Source of the DNA: Aptenodytes patagonicus | Lineage: Eukaryota > Chordata > Aves > Sphenisciformes > Spheniscidae | Assembly: GCF_965638725.1 (NCBI RefSeq) | Contig: NC_134956.1 | Span: 20,581,047 to 20,645,046 of the forward strand | Reading direction: 5' to 3' | DNA: 64,000 nucleotides | Shown: in pieces, positions 50,226 to 62,579 of the stretch | Position numbering within the stretch: the stretch's first letter is position 1 | How the letters are laid out: every line of letters begins with the position of its first letter | Program-made: the position numbers and the translations under genes | Notes under the pieces: generated by a model | What the model was told of the DNA's origin: nothing | What the model saw: only the letters and a program-made list of their open reading frames with translations | The model's database searches: none

Positions 50226-50990
50226 CTTCCTGGAATGCATTGATAACTTCCTTCTCCAAGTGACACAGCAGCCAACGAGGAGAGGTGCTATGCTGGACCT
50301 TGTTCTCACCAACAAGGACGGGCTGGCGAGGAATGTGAAGCTCAAGGGCAGCCTGGGCTGCAGCGACCATGAAATGGTAGAGTTCAAGATCCTTATGGCA
50401 CCGAGGAGGGCGCACAGCAAGCTCACTACCCTGGACTTCAGGAGAGCGGACTTTGGCCTCTTCAGGGATCTGCTTGGCAGAGTACCATGGGACAAAGCCC
50501 TGGAGGGAAGAGGGGCCCAAGAAAGCTGGTTCATATTCAAGGGTCACCTCCTCCAAGCTCAGGAGCGATGCATCCCAACAAAGAGGAAGCCAGGCAAAAC
50601 CACCAGGAGGCCTGCATGGAGGAACAAGGAGCTCCTGGACAAACTCCAGCACAGAAGGGAAGCCTACAGAGGGTGGAAGCAAGGACAGGGAGCCTGGGAG
50701 GAATACAGAGAAATTGTCCGAGCAGCCAGGGATCAGGTTAGGAAAGCTAAAGCCCTGATAGAATTAAATCTGGCCAGGGACATCAAGAGCAACAAGAAAA
50801 GATTCTATAGGTACGTCGGGGATAAAAGGAAGACTAGGGAAAATGTGGGCCCTCTCCGGAAAGAAATGGGAGACCTGGTTACCTGGGATATGGAGAAGGC
50901 TGAGGTACTCAATGACTTTTTTTGCCTGTCTTCACCGGCAAGTGCTCGAGCCTCACTGCCCAAGCCGCAGAAGGCAAAGGTGGGGACTAG
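50226..50990 (+). pseudogene. CR1 ORF2 remnant: endonuclease C-terminus and linker
   Basis: Open in one frame from the 5' truncation to about 50,922. The APE-type endonuclease end is recognisable from LDLVLTN and the catalytic-region SDH triplet (50,362-50,370), followed by the basic linker ([29 protein letters not shown]). An apparent 2-base loss in the FFASVF-type segment near 50,922-50,928 shifts the frame; the correct frame resumes at once but meets a TAG at 50,988-50,990 where the family normally has a tryptophan codon. Without the start codon and most of the endonuclease, the product cannot act. Confidence 0.85.
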
Positions 50991-52373
50991 GAGAATGAAG
51001 AGCCGCCCACTGTGGGAGAACATCAGGTTCGAGACCATCTAAGGCACCTGAAGGTGCACAAGTCCATGGGACCCGATGAGATCCATCTGCGGGTCCTGAA
51101 GGAACTGGCGGATGAAGTTGCTAAGCCACTCTCCATCGTATTTGAGAAGTCATGGCAGTCCAGTGAAGTTCCCACTGACTGGAAAAGGGGAAACATAACC
51201 CCCATTTTTAAAAAGGGAAAAAAGAAAGACCCGGGGAACTACAGGCCAGTCAGTCTCACCTCTGTGCCTGGGAAGACCATGGAACAGATCCTCCTGGAAG
51301 CTATGCTAAGGCACATGGAGGACAGGGAGGTGATTCAAGACAGCCAGCATGGCTTCACCAAGGGCAAGTCCTGCCTGACCAACCTAGTGGCCTTCTAGGA
51401 TGGAGTGACTACATCAGTGGACACGGGAAGGGCTACAGATGTCGTCTATCTGGACCTCTGTAAGGCCTTTGACACGGTCCCCCACAACATCCTTCTCTCT
51501 AGACTGGAGAGGTATGGATTTGATGGGTGGACTGTCCGGTGGGTGAGGAATTGGTTGGATGGTCACATCCAGAGGGTAGTGGTCAACGGCTCAATGTCCA
51601 GATGGAGACTGGTGACGAGTGGCGTCCTGCAGGGGTCCATATTGGGACCAGTACTGTTTAATATCTTCATCAGTGACATAGACAGTGGGATTGAGGGCAC
51701 CCTCAGCAAGTTTGCAGATGACACCAAGCTGAGTGGTGCGGTCGACACGCCAGAGGGACGGGATGCCATCTAGAGGGACCTGGACAAACTTGAGAAGTGG
51801 GCCTGTGTGAACCTCATGAGGTTTAACAAGGCCAAGTGCAAGGTCCTGCACCTGGGTTGGGGCAATCCCTGGTATCAATACAGGCTGGGGGATGAAGGGA
51901 TTGAGAGCAGCCCTGCCGAGAAGGACGTGGGGGTACTGATGCATGAAAAGCTGGACATGAGCCAGCAACGTGCACTCACAGCCCAGAAGGCCAATCGTCT
52001 CCTGGGCTGCATCCAAAGCAGCATGGCCAGCAGGTCGAGGGAGGGGTTTCTGCCCCTCTACTCTGCTCTGGTCAGACCCCACCTGGAGTACTGCGTCCAG
52101 CTCTGGAGCCCTCAGCTTAAGAAAGACACGGACCTGCTGGAGCGGGTCCAGAGGAGGGTCACGAAAATGATCAGGGGGATGGAACACCTCTCCTGCGAAG
52201 AAAGGCTGAGAGAGTTGGGGTTATTCAGCCTGGAGAAGAGAAGGCTTCGGGGAGACCTTACTGCAGCCTGTCAGTACTTAAAGGGGGCTTATAAGAAAGA
52301 TGGCAGCAGACTTTTTAGGAGGGCCTGTTGCAACAGGACAAGGGGGAATGGCTTTAAACTAAAAGGGGGGTAG
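50991..52373 (+). pseudogene. CR1 ORF2 remnant: reverse transcriptase and C-terminal domain
   Basis: A single frame carries the RT fingers and palm: [22 protein letters not shown], the [11 protein letters not shown] block (motif A aspartate near 51,453) and the catalytic FADD box (51,711-51,722, both aspartates kept). The C-terminal CR1 domain follows ([42 protein letters not shown]). The frame is broken by TAG at 51,396-51,398 (tyrosine position), TAG at 51,771-51,773 (glutamine position) and an extra G in the run 52,365-52,370 that shifts the end. Catalytic residues are intact but no full enzyme can be made. Confidence 0.9.
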
Positions 52374-52605
52374 ATATAGACTAGATATAAGGAAGCAATT
52401 TTTTACGCTGAGGGTGGTGAAGCACTGGCACAGGTTGCCCAGAGAGGTAGTGGATGCCCCATCCCTGGAGACATTCAAGGTCAGGCTGGACGGGGCTCTG
52501 AGCAACCTGATCTAGTTGAAGATGTCCCTGCCCACAGCAGGGGGGGTTGGACTAGATGACCTTTAGAGGTCCCTTCCAACCCAAACTATTCTATGATTCT
52601 ATGAA
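52374..52605 (+). repeat. CR1 ORF2 end and 3' terminal region
   Basis: Contains the well-known CR1 end: GATATAAGGAAGCAATTTTT, the HWHRLPREVVDAPSL-type coding remnant, TTGGACTAGATGACCTTTAGAGG, and the terminal ATTCTATG repeat that CR1 reverse transcriptase recognises for priming. It is essentially complete, so this copy had an intact 3' recognition end. Confidence 0.9.
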
Positions 52606-52660
52606 TCCTTGTCTAGGCAGCAGGAGAGTTTCTCCATGTGCTAGAAGAAGAAAAAAAATA

Positions 52661-52761
52661 GTTCCACAGGTCTCAGATTATAAAAGCACAAAACTGGGGT
52701 GAAAAGAAATATTGTTCCACAGGTCTCAGATTATAAAAGCACAAAACTGGGGTGAAAAGAA
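52661..52761. repeat. Perfect 48-bp direct repeat (two copies)
   Basis: Copies at 52,661-52,708 and 52,714-52,761 are identical over 48 bases and separated by ATATT (period 53). They begin 56 bases after the CR1 3' end. Perfect identity points to a recent local duplication or replication slippage, or possibly an assembly artefact. Confidence 0.9.
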
Positions 52762-55700
52762 CCAAGAATCAAAGGAGATTTAGCAAATATAGGGAGATGG
52801 ATAAAACGGGGCGGGGGGGGAGGGGGAGATTATGGCAACAGGAAAGGGAAATCATTACAAGTTTACAGCAAAGCCTGCCTGTGGCAGCATGAAGAGAAGT
52901 GATGGTGATGGGGACTGACTGCAGTGCTGAGACACAGGCAGCAGCCGGGGTGGGAGGGAAGCAGGACACAACTTCTCCAGTTAAAGACTAATGCTTCTAT
53001 AAGCTCTGGTTCTACCTTCTGTTCCAAGGAGTAAAGAGCGCACTAGGATCTGATGAATCAAGATAGCTGTTATCTCCAGAACATGGAGCTACTAGACAAA
53101 GGTCTCACAGAAGAGACACATTAGGGATTTGATTGTTTCCAAGGAAGATTTAACATAAGCTGGAAGGAAAGACAAAAGTCAATCTAGCCACAGAAAGTAA
53201 AAAAAAAAGGAAAAGGTTTAAAGAAAAAGTCTTTATGGGCCAGGCCTTTCCATCTGCCTGGTGCTTGCCTTACATCCAATTCTCTTGCTTTAGCAGTTTA
53301 GTTATGTTAAAACAAAACAAAAAAATCCAAACAAACAACTCAAAGAGAACTTGAAAGTATGAAAATCAGCATTCTGCTCCTTATTCTGTATGATGGGTGG
53401 CACTGCATACTCTATCATGGCATGGGAGTTACAGATCTAAAACACTGTACAGAGTATTTGCAAGCATGGGAGTAAATAGTCAAATTGGCAGCGCAGCCTT
53501 TCAAAGCAGGAGTCAGTAACATTTCTCTATGGAATGAAAAGGGACTTTTCTTGTACAGGCACAAGCTCTAGCTTGCTTTTGTTTTTGTAAACAATAGAAG
53601 GATTATTTCTACTGCCTCATAAGTTTGGCTTTGCATTTTGCAGATGTAGACAAACATCCACTTTTCTGAAGTACACAGTGTAAACTAGGTGTAAGACATG
53701 GCAAAACACAACTATAAGGCAACAGAATTTTTTTTATCATCTACCCCTGCTCAATCACAATCAAGTCAGTGTACGGTGCACAAGTGCTGTCATGGCAGAT
53801 TGAGCTATTCTTGCCCAAGCACAACAGAAAAGCAACAAAGCATGGGAACCTGTACATCAGAAACATTGACAACAGCTTTGGTTACCAACCTGGTGTTTGA
53901 ATGTGACCTAACTGGTCTTGGAACCAAGCTGGAACCTAACTAATCTTGGAACCAACTAAAGTCTTGTTATATTATGTCGTTCGAATGTGGTTAGGGCCTA
54001 TTCACTGTGTTACAATGGCAATCAGTCCTCCATGGTAGCAATGCTCTAACTTGGCTCTACAGGGCTGACAAGCCCTGTTTTAAATGTAAAACACTTTACA
54101 TTAATTATCTTTAAGCCTTACAGGCAAGATAAACAAGTCTCAAAGAAACAGTAGATACTTCAAGTGCAGACATGCCTTTGCAGTGTCGCAGGTTCCACCA
54201 AATATGAAAATGGGCCTGTCTCATTGCCAAGCTGCCACCCCCTGGTAGGCCTACAATTCCTTGAGATGCATTCAAATACAAACTAGCAGGAGGCTGTGTC
54301 AGTCAGCAGGGCTGACAAATGTAAAAAGGGCAGTTATTTAACTTATCTCCACTCAACAGGAGCTCTGGACACAGAGGATCTATCTAATAGTAAAGCTGTT
54401 GCATTAAGCAAAAGGCTTTGTCTGCTGGATCACAAGGTATTCCCAGCTGCCTTAATTTTATACATTTACTGTATGAGAGGCTACCAAGTTTAAGGAGAAA
54501 GCATCAATCTATATTTAAACTACCTTTCTCAACAAGGCCTGACAAAACTCAGACTTATGAGAGAAAGTTTCATAGACACCCTCTTTCTAAGATAAAACGG
54601 ATAAGATAACAAGCAATACAACCAGCCAAGAGTATAACCACTTTAAATGTGTTCCAAATTACATACCTGGCAGCATTGCTTACGAGTTCCCACAATTATT
54701 CTTTTAGCCAGAGGCAGCGTAAGTATTAAGACAATTCTAGAGTTAATATTATCTCAGACATCACCAGATATTATCCCAAAGTAGAGCCTCAGCAGTTCAG
54801 ATACTGAGGATGTGAAAATTTACTATCTGCAAGACACTGAAATGTCAGTTAAACTATAAGGGATAATGAAATTTTCTGCCTTGCCACAAGGCTGATTGAG
54901 GACAGGTTGCAATAGGACATAACTGACGTTTCTGCATGGACTGTCACTGGTTAACCAAAGGGCACCTGCAAGAGGGCCAGACTCTCCAGACCCTTCAGAT
55001 CATCTTATTTTTCCCCTGCCCAGAGTAGTTCTTGCTGGATTCCATCCATCACTGTCTTCCAGCCCAAGCCTTATCTGCCCAGACACAAGGGGTATGAAGA
55101 GACATTGTTCAATGTTCAGTCCCCTGATAACGCCAACATTAACTTCCCACAGGAACTCTGTCACGATCTTGATGAAAATGAGTATCCCTATGGCAGTAAG
55201 TCTACTGCTTAAGCTCCCTTAAAGCAGAAGGCTCAACAAGTTACAGCCAAATATGATATCAAAAGATAAGAAAGTAAGCTCATACAAGAACAACACAGCT
55301 GACAAAGCATCCAACTATTCGTATACGTATTTGAGAAGAAAATAAATTGTTCTTCAATCTAAAATTCAGATGTCAGCTTCCATCTAGTCCTGAACAGCTG
55401 CTTGAGCAACCAAACTGGTGGTCTTTAGGGAAAGTCTCTTGAAGCTGATAAATGAGCTCACCCTGTTCAGCAATGCCGTAAGTCACTGGAACAGCATATT
55501 CTGACACCCAGGGGTGAAGTGGGAGATAGACACATAATCTTGAATTAGCCTAACATAACTTGAACTTCAGGGCTTTAGACCAACAGTAGCATGCTTCCTT
55601 CAGAAAAGCAACTAACAAAGTCTAACACCCCTCCACACTTGAAATACAATTTCAAACAGCTAGAAAGAAAAAAATAATATCATTTAATTCTTATGATACA

Positions 55701-58700
55701 GAATTGAAAGACAATTTGATTTTAATAAAATATTCAAGACATAAAAGAGCCTAGGTTTGATCAACCCCAACTGGTAAAATATAGAAGCGGTAACGATGAT
55801 GGCGTTGAATGCAAAAACAGACTTCATTAATGTAGAAACATCTAAAGTCAACATGCACAAAAAAGCATAAATGGTTGAACACTGAGATTAGATAACAAAA
55901 AAAAATCCTCCAGTTCAGGAAAAGAATCCTTACAAATGGATATTTAGCTGCAATAATAAGAAACTCATCACACTGAACACATCATCCATTTGCCAAAACT
56001 ACTCTTTAAAAAGTCATGGGTTACAAAAGAACATGAGCCTCAAAATCTGCCTGGCGATAGGAGACTTAAGACTCAATTACACCTTTTAGCATGTGTTTTA
56101 TATGAGATGCCATATTTCACCATTTTTTATTTCACTTTCAAGGTGAATGCTAATGAGTGCTTCAACTTCTACACTAGTCAATGACCTCCAATCATAGTGA
56201 AATAGTTTTGAAAAAGCAGGCTCAGAAACAGTGAACAAAAATACTCCAAATCAAGTTCTGAAAGAAATTCATAGCAGAAAGCCCATAGTCTTGGTAACTT
56301 TTAACAGACAGTGACAATCACTTTGCCTATCTGTACACATACTGCTGTATTCCAGACTATAACAATGAACCTAACTTTACACTTTTTATTGTAAAGTACC
56401 TTATAAACCCCTTTATCCCAATTCCCCACAAGCTTGGGGAAACTATGCACAGATTTTATTTCATCCAGTTCTGGAAACACCACCATTCTCTACCGTGAAA
56501 CATGGCTAAAAGTTAAAGCATAACAGTACTACCCTGAAGTTTGAGGCATGAAGTGGAAAAGAAAATACACACAGCACTTGAACCAAAGGGCAACCCTTCC
56601 ATGGAAACAAAAGGCACTCATTCAGAAGAGCACAGATAATATTCTTTTATTCTCACCCCCTGCACAGATAATGCCACAGGTTCCTAATGAACAAAAAAGT
56701 CTAAAACCTATTTCACATCCCTTCTTCAAAAATGGCACCTCTATCCACAAGATTCCTTATTGTATCAGTTAAACAGAAAGATGAATATGCAACATTTACT
56801 AAATCACTCTTTCCAGCCTTTATTAGCTGGTTAGCTCATCATAACCCTACCTGGCTTACGAGGTCTGAAAGAATCACAGAATAGGTAGTACAATTAACAG
56901 CCAGCGAGATAAACACAAACAGCACCATTCAACAGTTTCATGTGCCTAGTTTATTATACATTTTTACAGTAAGAGGTAGAACCGATAAATAACTCCATTA
57001 AAATCTCATTAGCTCTGATCAATGAGTACGGAAGATAATATAAGAACAAAGCCGAATTTAGTGTGTTAGTGAAGGAGAAACAGGACTATTTTCTTCAGGA
57101 CTCAGGTAAGAATTGACCTAAACTTTAACTAATCTTCTACATTATCTGCAGCAAAAGAAAGACAGATGAGCGTAAACACAGAAATAACACAACATTTGTT
57201 CACATGATTTAGTACTAGATTAACACTGTCTTCATAGGAAAGAAACACCATCTCCACAACACAGCACTAAAGCCTGCTTAATTTCTACACTTCCTCATGA
57301 AAAGCCAGCTGCTAAAATAAAATGTGCTCAGTCTATTCAAGATATTTTATGCAACTGCAGGTAGGAATTCACTCTTTCCATTTCTCAAGAGGATGGATTC
57401 TGATTTTTAGCCTAAATAACTTAGGTTTACACAGTTATACTGTCCCTGTCTATACTTACTGTTAATTCCTTTCTAACAACTCTTAGAAATACCAGGCAAC
57501 TTCAATCAAATTTAAGAGCAACTAGAGGTTAAAAAAGATCTTTAAATTCCTACATATTTCATGAAAATAAGCAGAGGTAGATCCAAAATAATGACCCTCA
57601 TGAGAAAAGGCTGGCAGAAACACAGCTATTGTGTATTGGCTTGGTAGGAGATCACAGCATGCACATACCAACCAGCTGATCAGTGCTAAGACCAGCTACC
57701 GCATATGCTGCCTCTTGCCTGGTGTAGGCTTCAAAAGATGTGGTGAAGAGATTAGGGCACAAGGCTTGGGTTTGTAAGAAGTTTATAGAATCTTTTTTTT
57801 CTTCCCTCCCTTGTAGACATCAGACAAAGTGGAGACTGGAAAAGCGTTCACTGCACACCGAATCTTTATCTTAACTACAGGAAAACCACACCATAAAAAT
57901 GGGAGCACAGGGTTAAAAAAGAAGTCTGGAAAATACATCTCCCTGTAAGCAAGATGCCACCATTTTAAACTGACAGGATTAGAAGAGCAGAAATCCAGCA
58001 TAAAGAGACTACTTTTGAAAAGAGAAACCCACCACTTCAGGTGACAGAAAGCAGTCCTGAACCATAAAACAACGGCTGATATGGAAGAAGCCAATGGGTT
58101 TATGGGGAACATAAAATGCTTTCGTCTTGAAATTCTGGCTTTCAAAGGGCACTACATGGATTCTGAAGCTAAGAGTGATATACTTACACTGCAATCCAAC
58201 TTGCAGTCTTGTAAACATGAACTGCTATCTACATAGCTTAAAGTATTACAGTTTGTTAACCATAAATCAAATATAAAACACAGCACCATCGTTTCAATTT
58301 AAGTGACTTCTTTTATGTTAATAAGGCTGAATATTTCAAGTGACTTTCCCTCCATATTTATTCTGAAATTCTACAGTGCTTCTTTCATAATGAATCTAAA
58401 TACTGCATGAGCTGAACTTCACATTTATAAATATTTTAAAAAAAGATGAAGCTTTCCAATATAACATCTTACTTTCATTACTTGGTCCTTTTGATAAGTT
58501 GAAACCAAACATATCATGGATTATAAAAGAAATCAAGTACAGCTTACTTATGTAGATGATACTATGAAAATATTCAGAAGAGAAAACAGAATTAATATTG
58601 GACTATAAAAAGAAACTGAACAGTATGTATATGTTTTAAGAATACTTTAACTGAGCTTAGAAGCAGCTCAGTGTTGCCAAAATAGCTTCAGTAAATTGCA

Positions 58701-59501
58701 GCCAGTCCAAACATCTAACAACGGCACAGCTTCCAAAGTTGTATATGATAAATACAAATGATGGAAGATGAATAGATAACTCACCACAAAACAGATGCAG
58801 AGAAAGGAACAGATTTTATAATGTGATAGTAAGTATTGGCTGCATTACAGAAATGGAATGCTGACAGTTGTTCTACATTAGCCTCGTCTCCCTCAAATTT
58901 CTTAACTGCCATTACCTAGAACTTGGTCTTCACCATCACCGCTGGTGATCTAGGAGACAGTACTCCTAACACTATAAATTATACAATTTGTATTATAATA
59001 TGGGAATGAAAGGTACTCACACAAAGCAGCGCGGAAGATGTGAATTTTAGCATCAGGATAATGCTAGCAAAGACATGTATTACAAAAATAACAAGAACAA
59101 TGACAACAGACAGGCTTAAAGGCACAGTTACAAACACATTACTCCAACATGATCCTACCTCTTTACAATGGAATTTATCCACCAAACAACAAAAGTCCTA
59201 GTGAGGTCGATTAGAGTTTTAACGCTGACACTGCTCCGTTGCTTCTGACTGACACCCGTAACACTTCAAGGGAAAACACCACCTGTAGCCTTCCCACTCA
59301 CAGTCCATTCGTAACTCACACAATCTAAACATAAAAAGATGCTCACCAAATCTGAGCATCTTGCAAATTCCTGGCAGGAAAGCAGATTTTTGCAAGGGCC
59401 TAAACGGGACAGCCTGCTCCCATCTTCTTCCCCCCCCCACGCTCTTGTGTTTGTAGGGCACCTAGTATCAGATGCTCTAGCGCATCATCATGCCTCTTTT
59501 G

Positions 59502-59534
59502 AATAATAATAATAATAATTAATAATAATAATAC
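59502..59534. repeat. (AAT)n microsatellite
   Basis: AAT units with one interruption (ATTAAT) in the middle. Confidence 0.9.
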
Positions 59535-60055
59535 CACCACACCCCACCGAATTGGCTGCAGATCTGGCTTCCTGACCGCGACAGGGAAACTTGCAGGCCA
59601 TGCACGCAGCATCACCTCGCTGGCCCACACTGCCCAGTTCTTACAGGAAGGAGTCCCCAGGGAATACCGGGGAGCGGGCGTTAGGCCACAGACTAAATTA
59701 TCGTCTCATTCAACATTTTTTCTCTCTCATTCTACCTCTGTTCTGTCTTCAGATTTATGGGGCAATCACTGCAAGGGGCGGGGGCAGGCAGAAGAGACCA
59801 AGCTAGCTACCGACAAGGTTGGAAACAAAACAGGAAGACTATCAGCTGCAGATCGGCTTCCCACTTTGATCACAGCTGCACACTCCACCTGCTTAGAAAG
59901 GCAACAACTACACAAGCTCATCCTTCCCCTAGCCAAAACAGAAGAAGAGTCAGCTGAGATGTGCTGACTGAAAAGACATGACACAGATCGCTGACCCTTC
60001 TGGAGGCAGATAGGAACTGCCTCCCAACAACTTTGGAAAATCAAAGCAGTAGCCT

Positions 60056-60073
60056 GGGGGGGGGGGGGGGGGG
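60056..60073. repeat. Poly-G tract (18 bases)
   Basis: Uninterrupted G run within the SHQ1 intron; on the transcribed strand sense it is poly-C. Confidence 0.9.
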
Positions 60074-61788
60074 AAGGCTTTATTCTTTGCCTTCTCTACC
60101 CACAGCAAGGTGCATTCAGACACAGCCTGAAGGAGTATGAGCTACAGGAAAGTGATGGAATAAATAGAAAAAAACAACAGAAGAAAGGAGAAGAAAAACA
60201 TCAAAGGAAACTGCAGCTAGCAGCTGGGAGGAGAGATTAAATCCCTTGTTAAAAATCCATGTTTTACAGGGCTTGCCAAAACATATATAAAGGGGAATTT
60301 CTGGTATTATATCCACCTGTCTGTCACATTTATCAGCCTTCAGGGCAAACAGTGTTTTGCTTTAAGCCTCTTAAGTCAGTATATTACATTACTTGGGTAT
60401 TGTTATTTACACAGTGCTCTATGTGCACCTACTGCTTTACAGACAATTGAAGTGACAGCTCAGGCCTTAAATAAGATGCAACATTTAATGAGAGGCATGG
60501 CAACTCAAGACAACAGTAAACAAAAAGAAACTGTATTAAAAACATGCATCAAAACAGTGAAAGAGGAGACATATATAATATGCTTGCAAATTATTAGTTA
60601 CTATTTTTAAATCAAAGAACTGTGATCTAAGGATTAAGAGCAGATGACTTGGGATGAAAATAAGTAAGTCTGGGTTCTCTACCAAATTCAGGCACCAACA
60701 GACAACATACTCTTTGATAAATTGGTAAACCCTTATCTAAGTTCTAAGGAAAATGATAGCATTTCCTCTTGTAAGACTATAAAAGGCTGTTTTAGTAGCA
60801 TAATAAATTGCACAGAATCTCAAATACTTTCTGCACCAGACCCATAGCTAGTGTTTGAACCACGAGGGGTTTTTTTTGAGCTGTGCTATCTTGATGGAAA
60901 CAAAAAAGACGGTACAGAATTACCCAACAACCTAGGGAGAATGAGCCAACTCATAATTACTCTTCACTAGTAAAATGTGAAAACTTATTGCTGTCTGAAT
61001 TTTTCCTGTTTCCTGTTCAACTAGATGGATTTTATTTGTAATTCTTTTTTGTTATGCTGCACAATGGCTAAAAACCAAAATCTCTATCCCATCATACTTG
61101 CAGACAAGTCCAAATCAATCTTTAACATTCTTATGTTACTACTGAGTTACTACTACCAATGAACTACTGAGTTTATTTGGTCCTTCGCCATAACATAGGT
61201 CATTCAGACATGTACATTCATGGAACCTTTTTTCCCCCCCTAATTCTCTCCATTTTTCAACATCTTTTTGAATAGACACTAGAATTAGTCTGTGTTGTAG
61301 CACAGTCTCACAAATGATGCATTCTAAGGTCATGCCACTTCCTTGTCCTAAATGACACTACTCTGCTTCTTCAGCTGAACATTGTACTCACTCTCTTACC
61401 TCCTCAGAGATAAATAGGTGCTCAGGTTCAAACTGTTCTCAAGCATGACCCAACCTATTTTTCTGGAGCTGCTGCCCTCAACTGTCTTATATTGTCCAAT
61501 CCGTAACTATGATTTACAATCTTTTATTGTGCATGTGCCCTCTTATACTTGATTGTATTAAAATGCACGTTGTTCAGATAAGCACATGTTGCCAATCTGG
61601 GTCAGTCTGAGCAATTCATTTTCTACCTTTACATAAATAACATTTATTGTCACCAGAAATTTTTATCTAAAAAGACATACACTGTATTTTCTTACAGATT
61701 GTTAAAGATACTGGACAGTACTCTGACAAAAACTCTGAAAACAATGGATGATCTTAACTTTATAAAGCAACAAAAACTTATCTGTCGT

Positions 61789-61808
61789 CCCCCCCCCTTT
61801 TTTTTTTT
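61789..61808. repeat. C9-T11 pyrimidine tract
   Basis: Nine C followed by eleven T; a purine tract in the SHQ1 transcript, so not a splice acceptor for that gene. Confidence 0.9.
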
Positions 61809-62560
61809 CACGTTTTCCAATCTTTCCTAGAACACTGACATATTAGTAACTCCTACGGTTGGTGGTATGCAAACTGAAATATACGTAAAATGAACCTCCA
61901 AGAGCCTGCAAAGAGGCTATTTCAAGTGGCCACTCCCATTACTGGTAAAAGCTTGAAAACCAGCTGGGACATCTGAAAGTTAATATCCCACTACAGGCCA
62001 CCAAAGAAGTGAATGAAAAGCAAACCTAATGCAGCATGATTACTCAAGGCAGTAAGCAAATGTAGTTCTGCGTGCTGAACTAGCTGCCAGCAGTAGTAAT
62101 GCCAGCTTGTAAAGCCTGCTAAGAAGGAATTACAATAATTGGGGATTGTAGTCATGAGCTACTATAGCAAGTCATCACAGAACCATAAGGGTGAAGCCTA
62201 TGTAACCAGATAAAACACAGCTTTCTTACTGCGTTCATGGAAAAGGTGTAATCACAAGCAGCACCTAGATTTTTTTGGTTTACATCTTGTACCTGTATGG
62301 CTCTTAAGCCAAAACAGCAAAGGAAAGAATAGCCTTCAAATTAAAAAAAATCTCCAAAATCCAGGTTGTTTTGTTTTGCAGGGAGGTGGGGGGCAGGGAG
62401 TTAAGTGGCTTCCGTGTATCCACAATGACAATACCATTAAAGAAGGATAGTGAAAAACATAATCCTCTAACTACAAGATAGATCAAAAGAAAGGATTTTG
62501 CGATGGTGGCAATGGGGTTGTTACACTATCTGATAAATAACATAACTGGCTACACCAGAA

Positions 62561-62579
62561 CATATGCTAAAAGCATATG
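62561..62579. repeat. Short perfect hairpin with 8-bp arms
   Basis: CATATGCT / AGCATATG around AAA, followed by another CATATGCTAA-like copy. A minor local inverted repeat. Confidence 0.7.

Larger units (their letters stand above)
50220..52605 (+). mobile_element. CR1 LINE, 5'-truncated, antisense within the SHQ1 intron
   Basis: About 2.4 kb of a chicken-repeat-1 type non-LTR retrotransposon. It begins in the C-terminal part of the ORF2 endonuclease, runs through the reverse transcriptase, and ends in the diagnostic CR1 3' end: a conserved 3' UTR and two tandem ATTCTATG units followed by A near 52,590-52,605. There is no poly(A) tail, as is normal for CR1. It reads opposite to SHQ1. The 5' truncation is the usual outcome of incomplete target-primed reverse transcription. 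Few lesions break ORF2, so the insertion is fairly recent compared with other repeats in the window. Target-site duplications are not expected for CR1 and none was seen. Confidence 0.95.

Noticed and set aside
50191..50682. 163-codon minus-strand open frame
   Set aside because: Antisense shadow of the CR1 ORF2 coding strand.
51591..52187. 198-codon minus-strand open frame
   Set aside because: Antisense shadow of the CR1 reverse-transcriptase region.
56874..56886. AATCACAGAATAG resembling the reversed CR1 3' end
   Set aside because: Too short, with no adjoining CR1 sequence.
57783..58145. 120-codon minus-strand open frame in the SHQ1 intron
   Set aside because: No match to SHQ1 or any family I recognise; Phe/Lys-rich composition typical of AT-rich chance frames.
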